Under the pieces are notes generated by a model, which worked only from the letters and a program-made list of their open reading frames with translations, was not told the DNA's origin and made no database searches. DNA of 15,142 bases from NCBI GenBank assembly GCA_027036915.1, contig JALWCD010000027.1, positions 1-15,142 on the forward strand, read 5' to 3'. This DNA comes from Thermodesulfatator sp. (GTDB lineage Bacteria; Desulfobacterota; Thermodesulfobacteria; Thermodesulfobacteriales; Thermodesulfobacteriaceae). The position numbers and the translations under genes are program-made. Shown in pieces: positions 6,398 to 14,318 of the stretch. The stretch's first letter is position 1; each line of letters begins with the position of its first letter.

Positions 6398-7697
6398 AGG
6401 GCCTACCCCCTACGGTAATGTTTCCCAGAGTTCTTTCCCGGTTAAAATCTACTACCGCCACCGCCCCGGCCTCCCGGAGGGCCACATAGAGCCAGCGGCG
6501 CGGCGAGTAATAAGCCATCGCAAAAGCCCCCCGGCCAACGGTAAGCCTCCTTGAGACCGCTTTGTGGCCGGCGAGGATCACATCCAGCCATCCATCCTCA
6601 CAACTTACGAAAATCCTTCTTTCGACCGCAAGAACTCTTACAGGCGCAGAACATACCTCTACACGCCCTTCTGATTGAAAATCTGGTAGCCGATAAAGAT
6701 GTAAACCACCCTGCTCGTCGCTCACATAAAGATATTTCTCATCCGCATTCACTCCCCGAGGCCTGAAACCCGCCGAAAGTCTTTTTACAGGAGTGAGATC
6801 TCGATCAAAAAGATATACCGCACTGTCATCCGGAGAGGAAACCGCAAACCTCGAAACCCTCTCGATGTAGGTGACCTCCTGGGGCTCATAGGAAAGCCGT
6901 CGGTAACGCACCAGATTACCCCGCTCAAGATCCAGAATGGCCACCATCCGATCCCCGGGAGAAGTCAAAAAAGCCATCCCCTCCGGACCAAGAGCGATAT
7001 ATCTAGGAGAGTTCATAAGAGGAACTGGAATAACATCCTCCACCCGGAAGGACCTCCTTCCCACCACCTTGACCGCCCTCTCCCCTTCACACACCACATA
7101 AAACCTTTCCCTGTCCGGATCCACCGCCATTCCTTGAGGCCCGTCTCCTATTCCCAGGCTATATACCACGCGGTTAGTGTCCGTGGTGATCACCCAGACG
7201 GTGTCCGTATCTTCAGTGGCTACAAAAAGGTTCTCCCCGGGAAGAGGGCTCTCCTGCACCCTCACCGAAAACCTGGGCACGAAAGCCTTTGCTCCGATAG
7301 ACCCCGCTACATCCCAAGTAAGAAAAAGACTTATGGTCTCACCCTTGTGGACCTCGAAAGAAACCGGAAACTCCCTTTCTATTTCTCTCTTTTCCAGCCG
7401 GCCCCCAACACCGACCCCGGAAATATAAAGCCTCATACCTTCGTATTTTCCCTCCGGCACCTCTCCAAAGGCCAGAAGTTTTTGAGCAAAAGACACTCCG
7501 GTCTTAACCTCTTCCGACTTCAATGGCAACTTTTCTGCCCGTCCGCCTTTCAAAAGATAGACCCCATCCATCATGAGAGTAACCTCAAAGCCCGGAAGTC
7601 TTTCGAGATTAACAAAGACCGCCACCCGCGCCGACCCCGCCCATCCCTTCACCCCTAGACCCCCCAGAAATATCAGAAGCACCATAATCCGGCACAT
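6372..7697 (-). CDS. DUF4382-like domain plus YVTN-type beta-propeller, secreted
   Basis: With the start at 7697 the protein has 441 residues. A longer reading from 7727 is possible, but 7697 has AAGGA eight bases upstream and puts the signal peptide (MCRIMVLLIF to GWA) at the N-terminus. Residues 22-150 look like a DUF4382-type domain (ARVAVFVNLE, then PEGKYEGMRLYI at 81-92). From about 155 onward, repeats of the pattern LFVATEDTDTVWVI, GPQGMAVDPDRERFYVV and WLYVALREAGAVAVVDF mark a YVTN/surface-layer type beta-propeller of probably seven blades. Such proteins are exported and bind partners or form surface layers. The gene sits between two cytochrome genes, with its ribosome site just before the stop of the upstream OmcS-like gene and its stop overlapping the next start, so it is translationally coupled to both. 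Role in docking or capping the filament is speculation. Confidence 0.8.
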   Translation of the reverse strand: MCRIMVLLIFLGGLGVKGWAGSARVAVFVNLERLPGFEVTLMMDGVYLLKGGRAEKLPLKSEEVKTGVSFAQKLLAFGEVPEGKYEGMRLYISGVGVGGRLEKREIEREFPVSFEVHKGETISLFLTWDVAGSIGAKAFVPRFSVRVQESPLPGENLFVATEDTDTVWVITTDTNRVVYSLGIGDGPQGMAVDPDRERFYVVCEGERAVKVVGRRSFRVEDVIPVPLMNSPRYIALGPEGMAFLTSPGDRMVAILDLERGNLVRYRRLSYEPQEVTYIERVSRFAVSSPDDSAVYLFDRDLTPVKRLSAGFRPRGVNADEKYLYVSDEQGGLHLYRLPDFQSEGRVEVCSAPVRVLAVERRIFVSCEDGWLDVILAGHKAVSRRLTVGRGAFAMAYYSPRRWLYVALREAGAVAVVDFNRERTLGNITVGGRPFEMVVGTP

Positions 7698-7701
7698 TTC
7701 C

Positions 7702-8787
7702 TTAATCCTTGGTGGTGTGACAGGCATTACAGCCGTTGAGTTTCCCGTTCCCGGGCCAGCCCCAGTAGTCCCACCTTAAACCCTTGGGATAAGGCGACCC
7801 ATGGGCCCGATGACAGGTTATACAGGTTATGATGGCATCACCATTGAAGGTTACAGTAGATTTGGGGGCTGAAACATCCACACTTCCGAGCGGCACCTCC
7901 GGAGCATAGGTACCTGTGGTGTAAGTGACCCCGTTTATGGTCTGCCCCACCAGCACCCCGGGATAGTCCCGATACTCGGAAGTAGCATCCGTATTCCCCA
8001 GGTCGTAGTCCGTTGGATGCCGCAGCCAGGGAGAGCCCCAGATGCCCCCACTTATATTCTGACCACTGTGAAAGTCGCCATGACACCGGGCACAGAACCC
8101 GCTTATGGTGCTGGGATCAACCTCGGTCTCAGAGGTACGATCTACCCCTTTGTACTGGTTATGCTCGCTAGGAGTAGGTTGAAACTCCCAGTCCCGATCC
8201 TCGTAGCCCAGGACCCCCTTCAGGAACCGATAGCTCTTTCCTACCGTTGAACCATCAATTATCGAATCGTCCGAATGGTGAGCCCCGAGAAGAGACTTGA
8301 TATCGTCAACGATTCCCGAATCGCCATGGCACCCATAGGTCCCGGCACAGTGAAGCTGCTGAAGCATGGCCGTGCCCCCCGGAGGGGTAGTCCCCAGGGT
8401 TCCGTCCTGACGGGCTACTCCTAAAACATTGTGCCCCCGGTCGTCGTTCTGCGTAACCCAGTAAAAATTTCCTCCGGCCAGGGTGTTTCCGTCGGTGCCA
8501 AAGCCGTTGGTGCCATAGTTGGGGGGCAAGGTACTATAGACATAGGGCGTGGGATTGGTGCCGTCGTTTACCCCGGTGTGGCAGCCGATACAGTCCGTAT
8601 TAAGAAGTCCGGGTATGGGACCTCCGACATAAACTGTACCGTTAGCCACCTGAAAGCCCCCCTGGGAATTATGCATGGTATGACAGTCCACACAGAGACC
8701 TTGTTTAACCCTGGCCCTTGCTCCAGAAACCCCTAAAAGGGTTATCAAAAGAGCCAGAGCCAGGTATCTCGTTCTCTGTTTGCCCAC
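7702..8787 (-). CDS. OmcS-like hexahaem cytochrome, candidate nanowire subunit (copy 1)
   Basis: A 361-residue secreted c-type cytochrome with a signal peptide ending near ARA (residues 23-26). Six haem sites follow in the OmcS order: CVDCHTMHNS (C32), CIGCH (C66), an atypical CX5CH (C147, C153, H154), CARCH (C232), CITCHRAHG (C322) and CNACHTTKD (C353) at the very end. RHPTD (257-260) lies between the fourth and fifth haems, as RHP does in OmcS. Histidines in RGHN (119), GAHH (170, 171) and EHNQY (209) are shared with the paralogue at 1597-2730 and are probable distal ligands. Start is GTG at 8785-8787, overlapping the TAG of the NHL gene, with GGAGGT five bases upstream. Its place inside the operon, between two propeller genes, suggests this is the copy tied to the assembly machinery. 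Homology to OmcS is from remembered sequence; filament formation is inferred. Confidence 0.85.
   Translation of the reverse strand: MGKQRTRYLALALLITLLGVSGARARVKQGLCVDCHTMHNSQGGFQVANGTVYVGGPIPGLLNTDCIGCHTGVNDGTNPTPYVYSTLPPNYGTNGFGTDGNTLAGGNFYWVTQNDDRGHNVLGVARQDGTLGTTPPGGTAMLQQLHCAGTYGCHGDSGIVDDIKSLLGAHHSDDSIIDGSTVGKSYRFLKGVLGYEDRDWEFQPTPSEHNQYKGVDRTSETEVDPSTISGFCARCHGDFHSGQNISGGIWGSPWLRHPTDYDLGNTDATSEYRDYPGVLVGQTINGVTYTTGTYAPEVPLGSVDVSAPKSTVTFNGDAIITCITCHRAHGSPYPKGLRWDYWGWPGNGKLNGCNACHTTKD
7706..7710 (-). promoter_or_regulatory. Shine-Dalgarno site deciding the start of the YVTN propeller gene
   Basis: AAGGA on the minus strand lies eight bases before the ATG at 7697 and directly before the stop codon of the preceding cytochrome gene. 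It favours this start over the upstream in-frame ATG at 7727, which lies inside the cytochrome gene. Confidence 0.65.
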
Positions 8788-9665
8788 TAAAGACCTCCGG
8801 TCCAGAGCTCCACCCGCCCGTTACCTTCATCAACTACTAAAAGACCCTTCGGCGTCATCTCCAATTCTCGCGGAAGATACAGCTGACCGGGCCTCCATCC
8901 CATTTCCAGGAAAGAAAATAACATTTTTGGGGGATTTTTCAACGCAAAAACAAAAATTTTGCGCAAATATCGATCAAGAATATAAATCCGTCCCCCGTCC
9001 ACTTCAAGAGAGACCGGATAAACCAGCCCTTCTGCAGGGCTCCATATTTCCTCCCGGCCATCCCGGGAAAGGTAAAATATACGATGAAAAGTCTTTTCTA
9101 GGGCCCAGATACCCTCGTCCTTGACTTTGAAGTCCAGAAATCCAATGAAAGGGCGCTCCTTCGGCACCCATATCCTCTCCACCTCAAGCTCTCTTCCTTT
9201 AATCTTTATAAAAGCCACCCCTCCGCTTTCGCGATCAAGAACATAAAGTTTGCTTTTTCTCCAGACTATACGTTCCGGAAAAAGCTCTTTCCCGCGATAA
9301 TAAAGCCGATGTACCCGAATGGTTCTGGTAGAGAGAACTATTTCTAAAAGGGCATTTTCACTTCTTTCCACCACCCAGAGATGCCCGCGGGGACCGAAGT
9401 CGAGATCAAGAGGAGCCCTGAGTTTCCCTCCCGGATTTACAGCTTTAAGTGGCCTCCCGTTAGCGTCGTAGGAAATTAATCGTCTATTCCCGGTGTCCAC
9501 CACATAAAAACGTCCTTTTTCCCAGGTGGCACTCATGGGATGATAAAGACGGGTCCCATCGGGCCCGATTTCCAAGGAAAAAACACGTTTCCAGGCCCAG
9601 GCCGGACCGCTAAAAATTTCCAGTATCAGAAACCCGATCAGTAACCCTTGTGACATTCTAGACAT
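8787..9665 (-). CDS. NHL-type six-bladed beta-propeller, secreted
   Basis: A 292-residue protein: signal peptide (cleavage after PAWA, residue 24), then repeats of about 40-45 residues with the NHL rhythm. Examples are MSATWEKGRFYVVDTGNRRLISYDANG (split as residues 44-70), LDLDFGPRGHLWVVERSENALLEI (86-109), VDGGRIYILDRYLRKIFVF (222-240) and LEMTPKGLLVVDEGNGRVELW (268-288). NHL propellers act as binding platforms in the cell envelope. The start at 9665 has GGGGAGG seven bases upstream; the gene overlaps the end of the 16-haem gene by 28 bases and shares a base with the next start. From memory, NHL proteins accompany omcS in Geobacter, which supports a role in making or anchoring the cytochrome filament; the mechanism is unknown. 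Confidence 0.85.
   Translation of the reverse strand: MSRMSQGLLIGFLILEIFSGPAWAWKRVFSLEIGPDGTRLYHPMSATWEKGRFYVVDTGNRRLISYDANGRPLKAVNPGGKLRAPLDLDFGPRGHLWVVERSENALLEIVLSTRTIRVHRLYYRGKELFPERIVWRKSKLYVLDRESGGVAFIKIKGRELEVERIWVPKERPFIGFLDFKVKDEGIWALEKTFHRIFYLSRDGREEIWSPAEGLVYPVSLEVDGGRIYILDRYLRKIFVFALKNPPKMLFSFLEMGWRPGQLYLPRELEMTPKGLLVVDEGNGRVELWTGGL
8793..8798 (-). promoter_or_regulatory. Shine-Dalgarno site of the first OmcS-like cytochrome
   Basis: GGAGGT on the minus strand, five bases before a GTG start. It lies inside the last codons of the NHL gene, and the TAG stop and GTG start share one base. This is strong evidence for GTG initiation and for coupled translation. Confidence 0.8.
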
Positions 9666-10801
9666 AGAGAGGCCTCCCCACTAAGTCTCAATTCATATTT
9701 AAACGGCGTCCCCATGGGGTCATGACAGGTGACGCAGGTGAGGGTCTGGCCGTTTCGCGGGTCCTTGACCTTTTCACCGATGGGATGGGTGAATTTGCCC
9801 TGCGTCTTATGACATCTCACACACACGGCATTCGCATCCCCCTTAAGCATCCCGGCAAAACGCGAGCCATGGCCCTCGTGACAATCGAGACACTTCTCCC
9901 AGGCCGGATGAATATGAAGACTCTCTCTCTTTTGAACCAGAGCCTCTGGATGACACCGAATGCAGAGCCAGTCCGGAGAGGCTCGAAGAAGAAATTTCTC
10001 GTCTGAAGCATGCGGAGAATGACAACTCACACAGAAGGGCCGCTTCCCGGACCGCATGTAATGGGTATGCACCCGGAGAAATTCCTCTCTCCTGTCCTCG
10101 TGACAGGCCAGACACATCTTCGCCCCTGTGTTTCCCCCTCCATGACACTTCTCACAGGCCTTCTCCTCGTAGGGTGCGTGCAGAAAACTGCGGACCAGGT
10201 GTGGCCGATTACTTCCGTGAGGATTGTGACATATCAAGCAGTTCATGTTCTCACCGGCATAATCTCCGTGCCTGGCCACCGTTTCCTTTTTTTGATGGCA
10301 GGAAAAACATAATCGGGTACCTCCCTTGACCAGTGAACGAGTCTCACCAAAATGGGCTTGATGGCAGGCCAAACACTGGCCCTTGCGGAAAGGGTCGTGT
10401 AACACACGATAGGAAGCCTTTTTGATTCCCTGATGACAATTAAAACACAGCCTGGCCCCTTCTGAGGTAAGAAGCCCCTCGGGACCGGCATGGGGTCTAT
10501 GGCATCGACCACAGGCTCCTCTTTTTACCGGCAGATGCACCCAGGAGGCCAATTTCAGTTTCTTTTCGAAATCCTTATGGCACTCAAAACAGAGATTGGG
10601 GATCTCCGCCCTCAGGAGATGTGAATACCTCGAAACATGCGGAAGATGACACTTTTCACACCGATCTCCTTTCACCGGCCCGTGCTCCACCCGGCCCCGA
10701 AAGGCCTCCCTGGTATGACATCCCTGAGTAAAACAGCTTGAAGCCGCCCAGACTGATACCGACCAGATCAACCAGAAGTATAGAACGAACACCACCCTCA
10801 T
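9638..10801 (-). CDS. Secreted 16-haem cytochrome with paired CXXCH repeats
   Basis: A 387-residue protein with a signal peptide (to about A20), 15 CXXCH motifs and a first site of the form CX4CH (C23, C28, H29). CXXCH cysteines begin at residues 48, 71, 97, 119, 143, 165, 188, 216, 230, 257, 280, 304, 327, 356 and 380. Motifs alternate between CxxCHxPH followed by a Leu-rich LL segment and LCxxCH, the doubled-CXXCH pattern of periplasmic electron-carrier cytochromes. Nothing but haem repeats is present, so it probably folds as an extended haem wire, soluble in the periplasm or secreted. The ATG overlaps the stop of the 26-haem gene (ATGA), with AGGAGG five bases upstream, implying coupled synthesis at a set ratio with that lipoprotein. 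A partner role in the same electron path is inferred. Confidence 0.88.
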   Translation of the reverse strand: MRVVFVLYFWLIWSVSVWAASSCFTQGCHTREAFRGRVEHGPVKGDRCEKCHLPHVSRYSHLLRAEIPNLCFECHKDFEKKLKLASWVHLPVKRGACGRCHRPHAGPEGLLTSEGARLCFNCHQGIKKASYRVLHDPFRKGQCLACHQAHFGETRSLVKGGTRLCFSCHQKKETVARHGDYAGENMNCLICHNPHGSNRPHLVRSFLHAPYEEKACEKCHGGGNTGAKMCLACHEDRREEFLRVHTHYMRSGKRPFCVSCHSPHASDEKFLLRASPDWLCIRCHPEALVQKRESLHIHPAWEKCLDCHEGHGSRFAGMLKGDANAVCVRCHKTQGKFTHPIGEKVKDPRNGQTLTCVTCHDPMGTPFKYELRLSGEASLCLECHKGY

Positions 10802-12717
10802 TTCTTCCTCCTGTGGCAGGGCTCACAATGGCCTTCCTCGAACGGTTGATGTGAAGAACCGGACCACAGCTGTCGCTCATCCGCCCCCCCATGAGGATCA
10901 TGGCAGGTGGTGCACATCTTTCCCGAAGGCACTATACCGCCGTGACTTCCGGCCAGCACCTCGCCCTTTTCGTGACACTTGAAACACAGTTGTCCGGCAG
11001 AAAGATCCGTCAGAAACGGATAGGGCGAAACGTGGGGCCGGTGACAATGGGAACAATCCTCTTCCGCCGGAGGATGAGGCACCCCCTCCTCCCAGAACCG
11101 GCTCACTTTATCGTGACAGGACAGACAGATCTTCTGAGGATCACGCCGCAGGTATCTCTTCCGATCTCCTCCGTGAGGAGAATGGCATTCCCGGCAATTA
11201 CCTTTCTCCACCGGAGAATGGATATAGGGAAAACTACCTACCTGCTCCTTGAGCTTCCCGTGACATCCGTAACATACCTCGTGAATGGGTTTCGGAGCCT
11301 GAAAGGCATGGTCCGAAGCGTGAGGTCTGTGACAGAGGCCGCACTTCTTCTCCGCTACCGGAAGGTGAATCCACTTATACTCCTTTCTGAACCAGTTCTC
11401 ATGACACTTTTCACAGAGGCGATCCCAGGGTTCTTTCATGAGTCCCCAAACTGATCCCGCATGAATTTCGTGACATCTGGAACATTGCCCCTGAGCAAAA
11501 GGTGTATGCACACTGAAAGAGTTCTTTTCCTCTTTTGTCCGGGAATGACATCCGAAACAGAGTTTTTCCTCTCGATCAATAAGCAGAGCCGGATACCCGG
11601 ATTCATGCGGAGCATGGCAGCCAAGACACTGCCCGCGGAAGGCCGGCTCATGTTTCACCCGCCCGGAAAACTTGGCTTCATGACACTCCACGCAAAGTTT
11701 ATCCCGGGTAGTCCGGAGCAGCCCCTTTTCATCCGAAACATGGGGACTGTGACACCCCAGACACAACCCCTGCTTCACCGCCCCGTGGACCTCTCTGGCC
11801 TCCGTATGCCTGCTCTTTCCCCTTTCCAGGAAATAACTGTGACAGGAAACACAAAGCTTCTGCTGAGAGGCCTCAAGCATCGGAGCAAATTTGCTACCAT
11901 GGGGATCGTGACAGTCCAGACAGTCTCCCTCTCTATAAGGAGGATGTGACTTCTGGCCCTCCTCCTTCTCATGACACTCGAAACACAGATTGGGAACGGA
12001 CTTAACCAGTATTAGCGGATCCTCCCCCTGCATTAGATGGCAACTGGCACACTGCTTTCCCTCCACCGGTTCATGAAGGGAGGCTCTGAAAAGATGAGGC
12101 TTATCGGAGGAATGAGGATTATGACAGGAGACACAGTCCGACTTTACCCCGGCCCCATGGATTTTTCTCAGATCTTCAGACTTGTGACACTCCAGACACA
12201 GGCTCGCAGGTTTGGCCTTAAGCAGACCACTTACCTCCGAAACGTGCGGGGTATGACACCTCAAACACCCTTCTTGAAGGGCCTGATGGCGATTCTTTCG
12301 GCCACCGATCTTTTTATGGCACCCCATACACAGATCGTCCACCCCACCCTTTAGGAGTTTGGTTTTGGCCGCAGCATGAATTCCGTGACACTCCTCACAC
12401 TTTCCGTCCCTGACCGGCTTGTGAAGAGTCCCTTTCTGAAACTTGCGCCCCAGGTCCTGATGGCACCGAAGACACAGAACCGGAGGGTCGGCCCTGAGGA
12501 AAGCCCCTCCAATAATCCCGTGAGGTCGGTGACACCCGTAACACTCCCCTTTAGCCACCGGGGCATGGAGCACCGGCCCTTCCTGCTGCACCCTGGCCAC
12601 CATCTCGGGATGACAGTCCTTACAAGTCTTCCTTGCCTTTCGGCCTTCCTGAACTGTAGTGGGTCCACAGGATGCCAAAAATAGCAAAACTACCACCAGG
12701 CAAACCGTCCACCTCAT
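10798..12717 (-). CDS. 26-haem cytochrome lipoprotein
   Basis: A 639-residue protein with a lipoprotein signal (LASC, lipidated Cys17) and 26 CXXCH motifs, the first at C32. Apart from single sites 1 and 8, the motifs come in pairs within repeats of about 45 residues: HxPVxxGxC-xxCHxPH, an LL segment, then LCxxCH. Site 9 (CASCHLMQ) lacks the usual following PH. There is no other domain. Glycine after the lipidated cysteine, instead of aspartate, fits sorting to the outer membrane by the E. coli rule. The protein could span much of the periplasm as a haem wire or sit on the cell surface. From memory, Geobacter sulfurreducens has a 26-haem lipoprotein cytochrome near omcS/omcT. Start ATG overlaps the stop of the isomerase gene (ATGA) with AAGGAG upstream, and its own stop overlaps the 16-haem start. 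Confidence 0.9.
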   Translation of the reverse strand: MRWTVCLVVVLLFLASCGPTTVQEGRKARKTCKDCHPEMVARVQQEGPVLHAPVAKGECYGCHRPHGIIGGAFLRADPPVLCLRCHQDLGRKFQKGTLHKPVRDGKCEECHGIHAAAKTKLLKGGVDDLCMGCHKKIGGRKNRHQALQEGCLRCHTPHVSEVSGLLKAKPASLCLECHKSEDLRKIHGAGVKSDCVSCHNPHSSDKPHLFRASLHEPVEGKQCASCHLMQGEDPLILVKSVPNLCFECHEKEEGQKSHPPYREGDCLDCHDPHGSKFAPMLEASQQKLCVSCHSYFLERGKSRHTEAREVHGAVKQGLCLGCHSPHVSDEKGLLRTTRDKLCVECHEAKFSGRVKHEPAFRGQCLGCHAPHESGYPALLIDREEKLCFGCHSRTKEEKNSFSVHTPFAQGQCSRCHEIHAGSVWGLMKEPWDRLCEKCHENWFRKEYKWIHLPVAEKKCGLCHRPHASDHAFQAPKPIHEVCYGCHGKLKEQVGSFPYIHSPVEKGNCRECHSPHGGDRKRYLRRDPQKICLSCHDKVSRFWEEGVPHPPAEEDCSHCHRPHVSPYPFLTDLSAGQLCFKCHEKGEVLAGSHGGIVPSGKMCTTCHDPHGGADERQLWSGSSHQPFEEGHCEPCHRRKK

Positions 12718-14318
12718 GCCGCAAGCTCCTTTACCAGTCTATGCCAGGCCTTTTCATTTACCTGGATCCTGGATCGGGCCTTGAGTCTCTCCACATACTC
12801 CCGCCTGAGCTTCTCAAATTTCTGTCTCTTCAACATTTCTCTTATGCTCTCCTTAACCATCTCGAAAGGATGCGGTGATGGGGCAATCCGCTCTATGAGC
12901 TTCACCAAAACATAGAAGTTGCCTATTTTGAAAAGCCCGGAAACCTCTCCGGGTTCAAGCGACGCCAGGACTTCTTTCATCTCCGGTTTCAACTGATCCA
13001 CACGATAACGCTCGGGATGAACGCCATGGAAATGAACCGCTTTGGCCACTTCAAAAAAGTCTTCGCCGGATCGCAAACGCCGATATACCTCCCGCATAAG
13101 TTTTTCATCCTGGCTTCTTATAACCGCAATCACCACTTTTGCCGGACGCAAATAGTCCTTTTTGTGCTTTTCGTAATACTCTCGTACCTCCTCATCCGTA
13201 ACCTTCACGCGGGGCCAGATCACCTGTCTTTCGAATTCCCGCACCAGCATCTGACGTTTGTAAAATTCCCAAAGAGACTTCAAGGGCTCCCGCCTTTCAT
13301 AATGACGATTGAGGGCCTCTAATTCGGTAAGGGTCTGAGCCAGAACGTTGGCTATCACCGTTTTGCGGAGCTTGTCCAGCTCCCTGTCCGAAAGCTTTTT
13401 CTTTCCCGGATATCGAATCCTCATATCTCGTCTGAGAAATCTCTGAAATCTCTCGGCTGTAAGCTTCATTTCACCTATGGTTACCACCGGCTTATCCCTG
13501 AGCTCCTCTGGGAGTTCTCCCTCCACACCTACCTTCCTCGCCAGCTCCCAGTCCACCTTAACGCCGTATTTCTTTTTCAATCTCTCTATGAGCTCTGCCG
13601 TAAGTCTGGCTTCCTCTTTCCTCCTTAAAATCTCGCCCAGATTGGGTATAAGAGCCTCGAAATCACCGGGAGTAGGCCCCACTTTGTCAAGCACACAGAT
13701 TATTAAGTACCGTCCACGTTCATGAAAGGGCCCCAGAACATCTCCAGGAGAAGCCTTCACAACCTCGGGGCGGAGGGAAGGAGAAATCTGCCTAGGACGC
13801 CTGAAGCCCATATCCTTCTTGTTTTTCTCCGAGACTTTCTTAAAGACTTCGTCGCACCCCTTCTCCCGGGCTTCCTTCAACCAGGCCTTCACCTGCGATC
13901 CGTCTCTAGAAAAAAGAACCCGCAATTTAACTCTCGGTACAAATTCCCTCTGATAGAGGGCCCAGAGATCCTCGCGTGTAACTTTAATCTTCTGATCCAC
14001 CTCTTCGTTTCGCAGAAGCAGAAGCGCCCGCACTTTGAGGAAAACCTCAAGTTTTCTTCGATAGGAAGGGGAATCCTGAAGATCCATGGCCTCGGCCTCA
14101 TCGGCCAGCAGATTCCATTCAATAAAAGGCTCGGGACTCTCTGGAAAAGGGGTATTATCGTCCCGCCAGAAGTTCCACCATTTTTTGAAGTCCTCCGGGG
14201 TATAAACTTTATCGTTTATCTTAACCAGGTACGTTTTTCCGAACCCTAAAAAGGCTCGGGCAGTTAAGGGATATCCTAAGCCCCAGATTAAAAGGATTGT
14301 TAAGAGGATACGGAACAT
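12714..14318 (-). CDS. Periplasmic peptidyl-prolyl cis-trans isomerase, SurA/PpiC type, two parvulin-like domains
   Basis: A 534-residue exported protein (signal peptide to ARA, about residue 22). The N-terminal part (28-125) has helical SurA-like chaperone character, starting VKINDKVYTPEDFKKWW. Two parvulin/PpiC-like domains follow: about 128-213 (VKLRVLFSRD to KASPGDVLGPF and YLIICVLDKV) and about 390-477 (AKVVIAVIRSQDEKL, LRSGEDFFEVAK, LEPGEVSGLFKIGNFYVLVKL). A second SurA-N-like helical block (275-385) separates them and a helical tail closes the protein. The histidines typical of active parvulins are poorly conserved, so the domains may act mainly as chaperones. The ATG has AAGGAG nine bases upstream and overlaps the preceding gene by 19 bases. 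Being encoded directly before the cytochromes, it is probably a dedicated folding factor for them or for an outer-membrane partner. Confidence 0.88.
   Translation of the reverse strand: MFRILLTILLIWGLGYPLTARAFLGFGKTYLVKINDKVYTPEDFKKWWNFWRDDNTPFPESPEPFIEWNLLADEAEAMDLQDSPSYRRKLEVFLKVRALLLLRNEEVDQKIKVTREDLWALYQREFVPRVKLRVLFSRDGSQVKAWLKEAREKGCDEVFKKVSEKNKKDMGFRRPRQISPSLRPEVVKASPGDVLGPFHERGRYLIICVLDKVGPTPGDFEALIPNLGEILRRKEEARLTAELIERLKKKYGVKVDWELARKVGVEGELPEELRDKPVVTIGEMKLTAERFQRFLRRDMRIRYPGKKKLSDRELDKLRKTVIANVLAQTLTELEALNRHYERREPLKSLWEFYKRQMLVREFERQVIWPRVKVTDEEVREYYEKHKKDYLRPAKVVIAVIRSQDEKLMREVYRRLRSGEDFFEVAKAVHFHGVHPERYRVDQLKPEMKEVLASLEPGEVSGLFKIGNFYVLVKLIERIAPSPHPFEMVKESIREMLKRQKFEKLRREYVERLKARSRIQVNEKAWHRLVKELAA

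Noticed and set aside
7134..7658. Long open frame on the plus strand opposite the YVTN propeller gene
   Set aside because: No recognisable domain, no ribosome site, and it lies entirely within a well-supported gene; it is a codon-bias shadow.
7698..7727. Upstream in-frame ATG at 7727 for the YVTN propeller gene
   Set aside because: It would lie inside the preceding cytochrome gene, add ten residues before the signal peptide, and has a poorer ribosome site than the ATG at 7697.
11461..11949. Open frames on the plus strand opposite the 26-haem gene, rich in Thr and Met
   Set aside because: They are produced by the repeated CXXCH codons read on the other strand; the composition is repetitive and no family is matched.
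10798..12717. Regularly spaced CXXCH-coding repeats considered as a CRISPR or DNA repeat array
   Set aside because: The regularity is at protein level only; the DNA of the repeats has diverged and spacers are coding.
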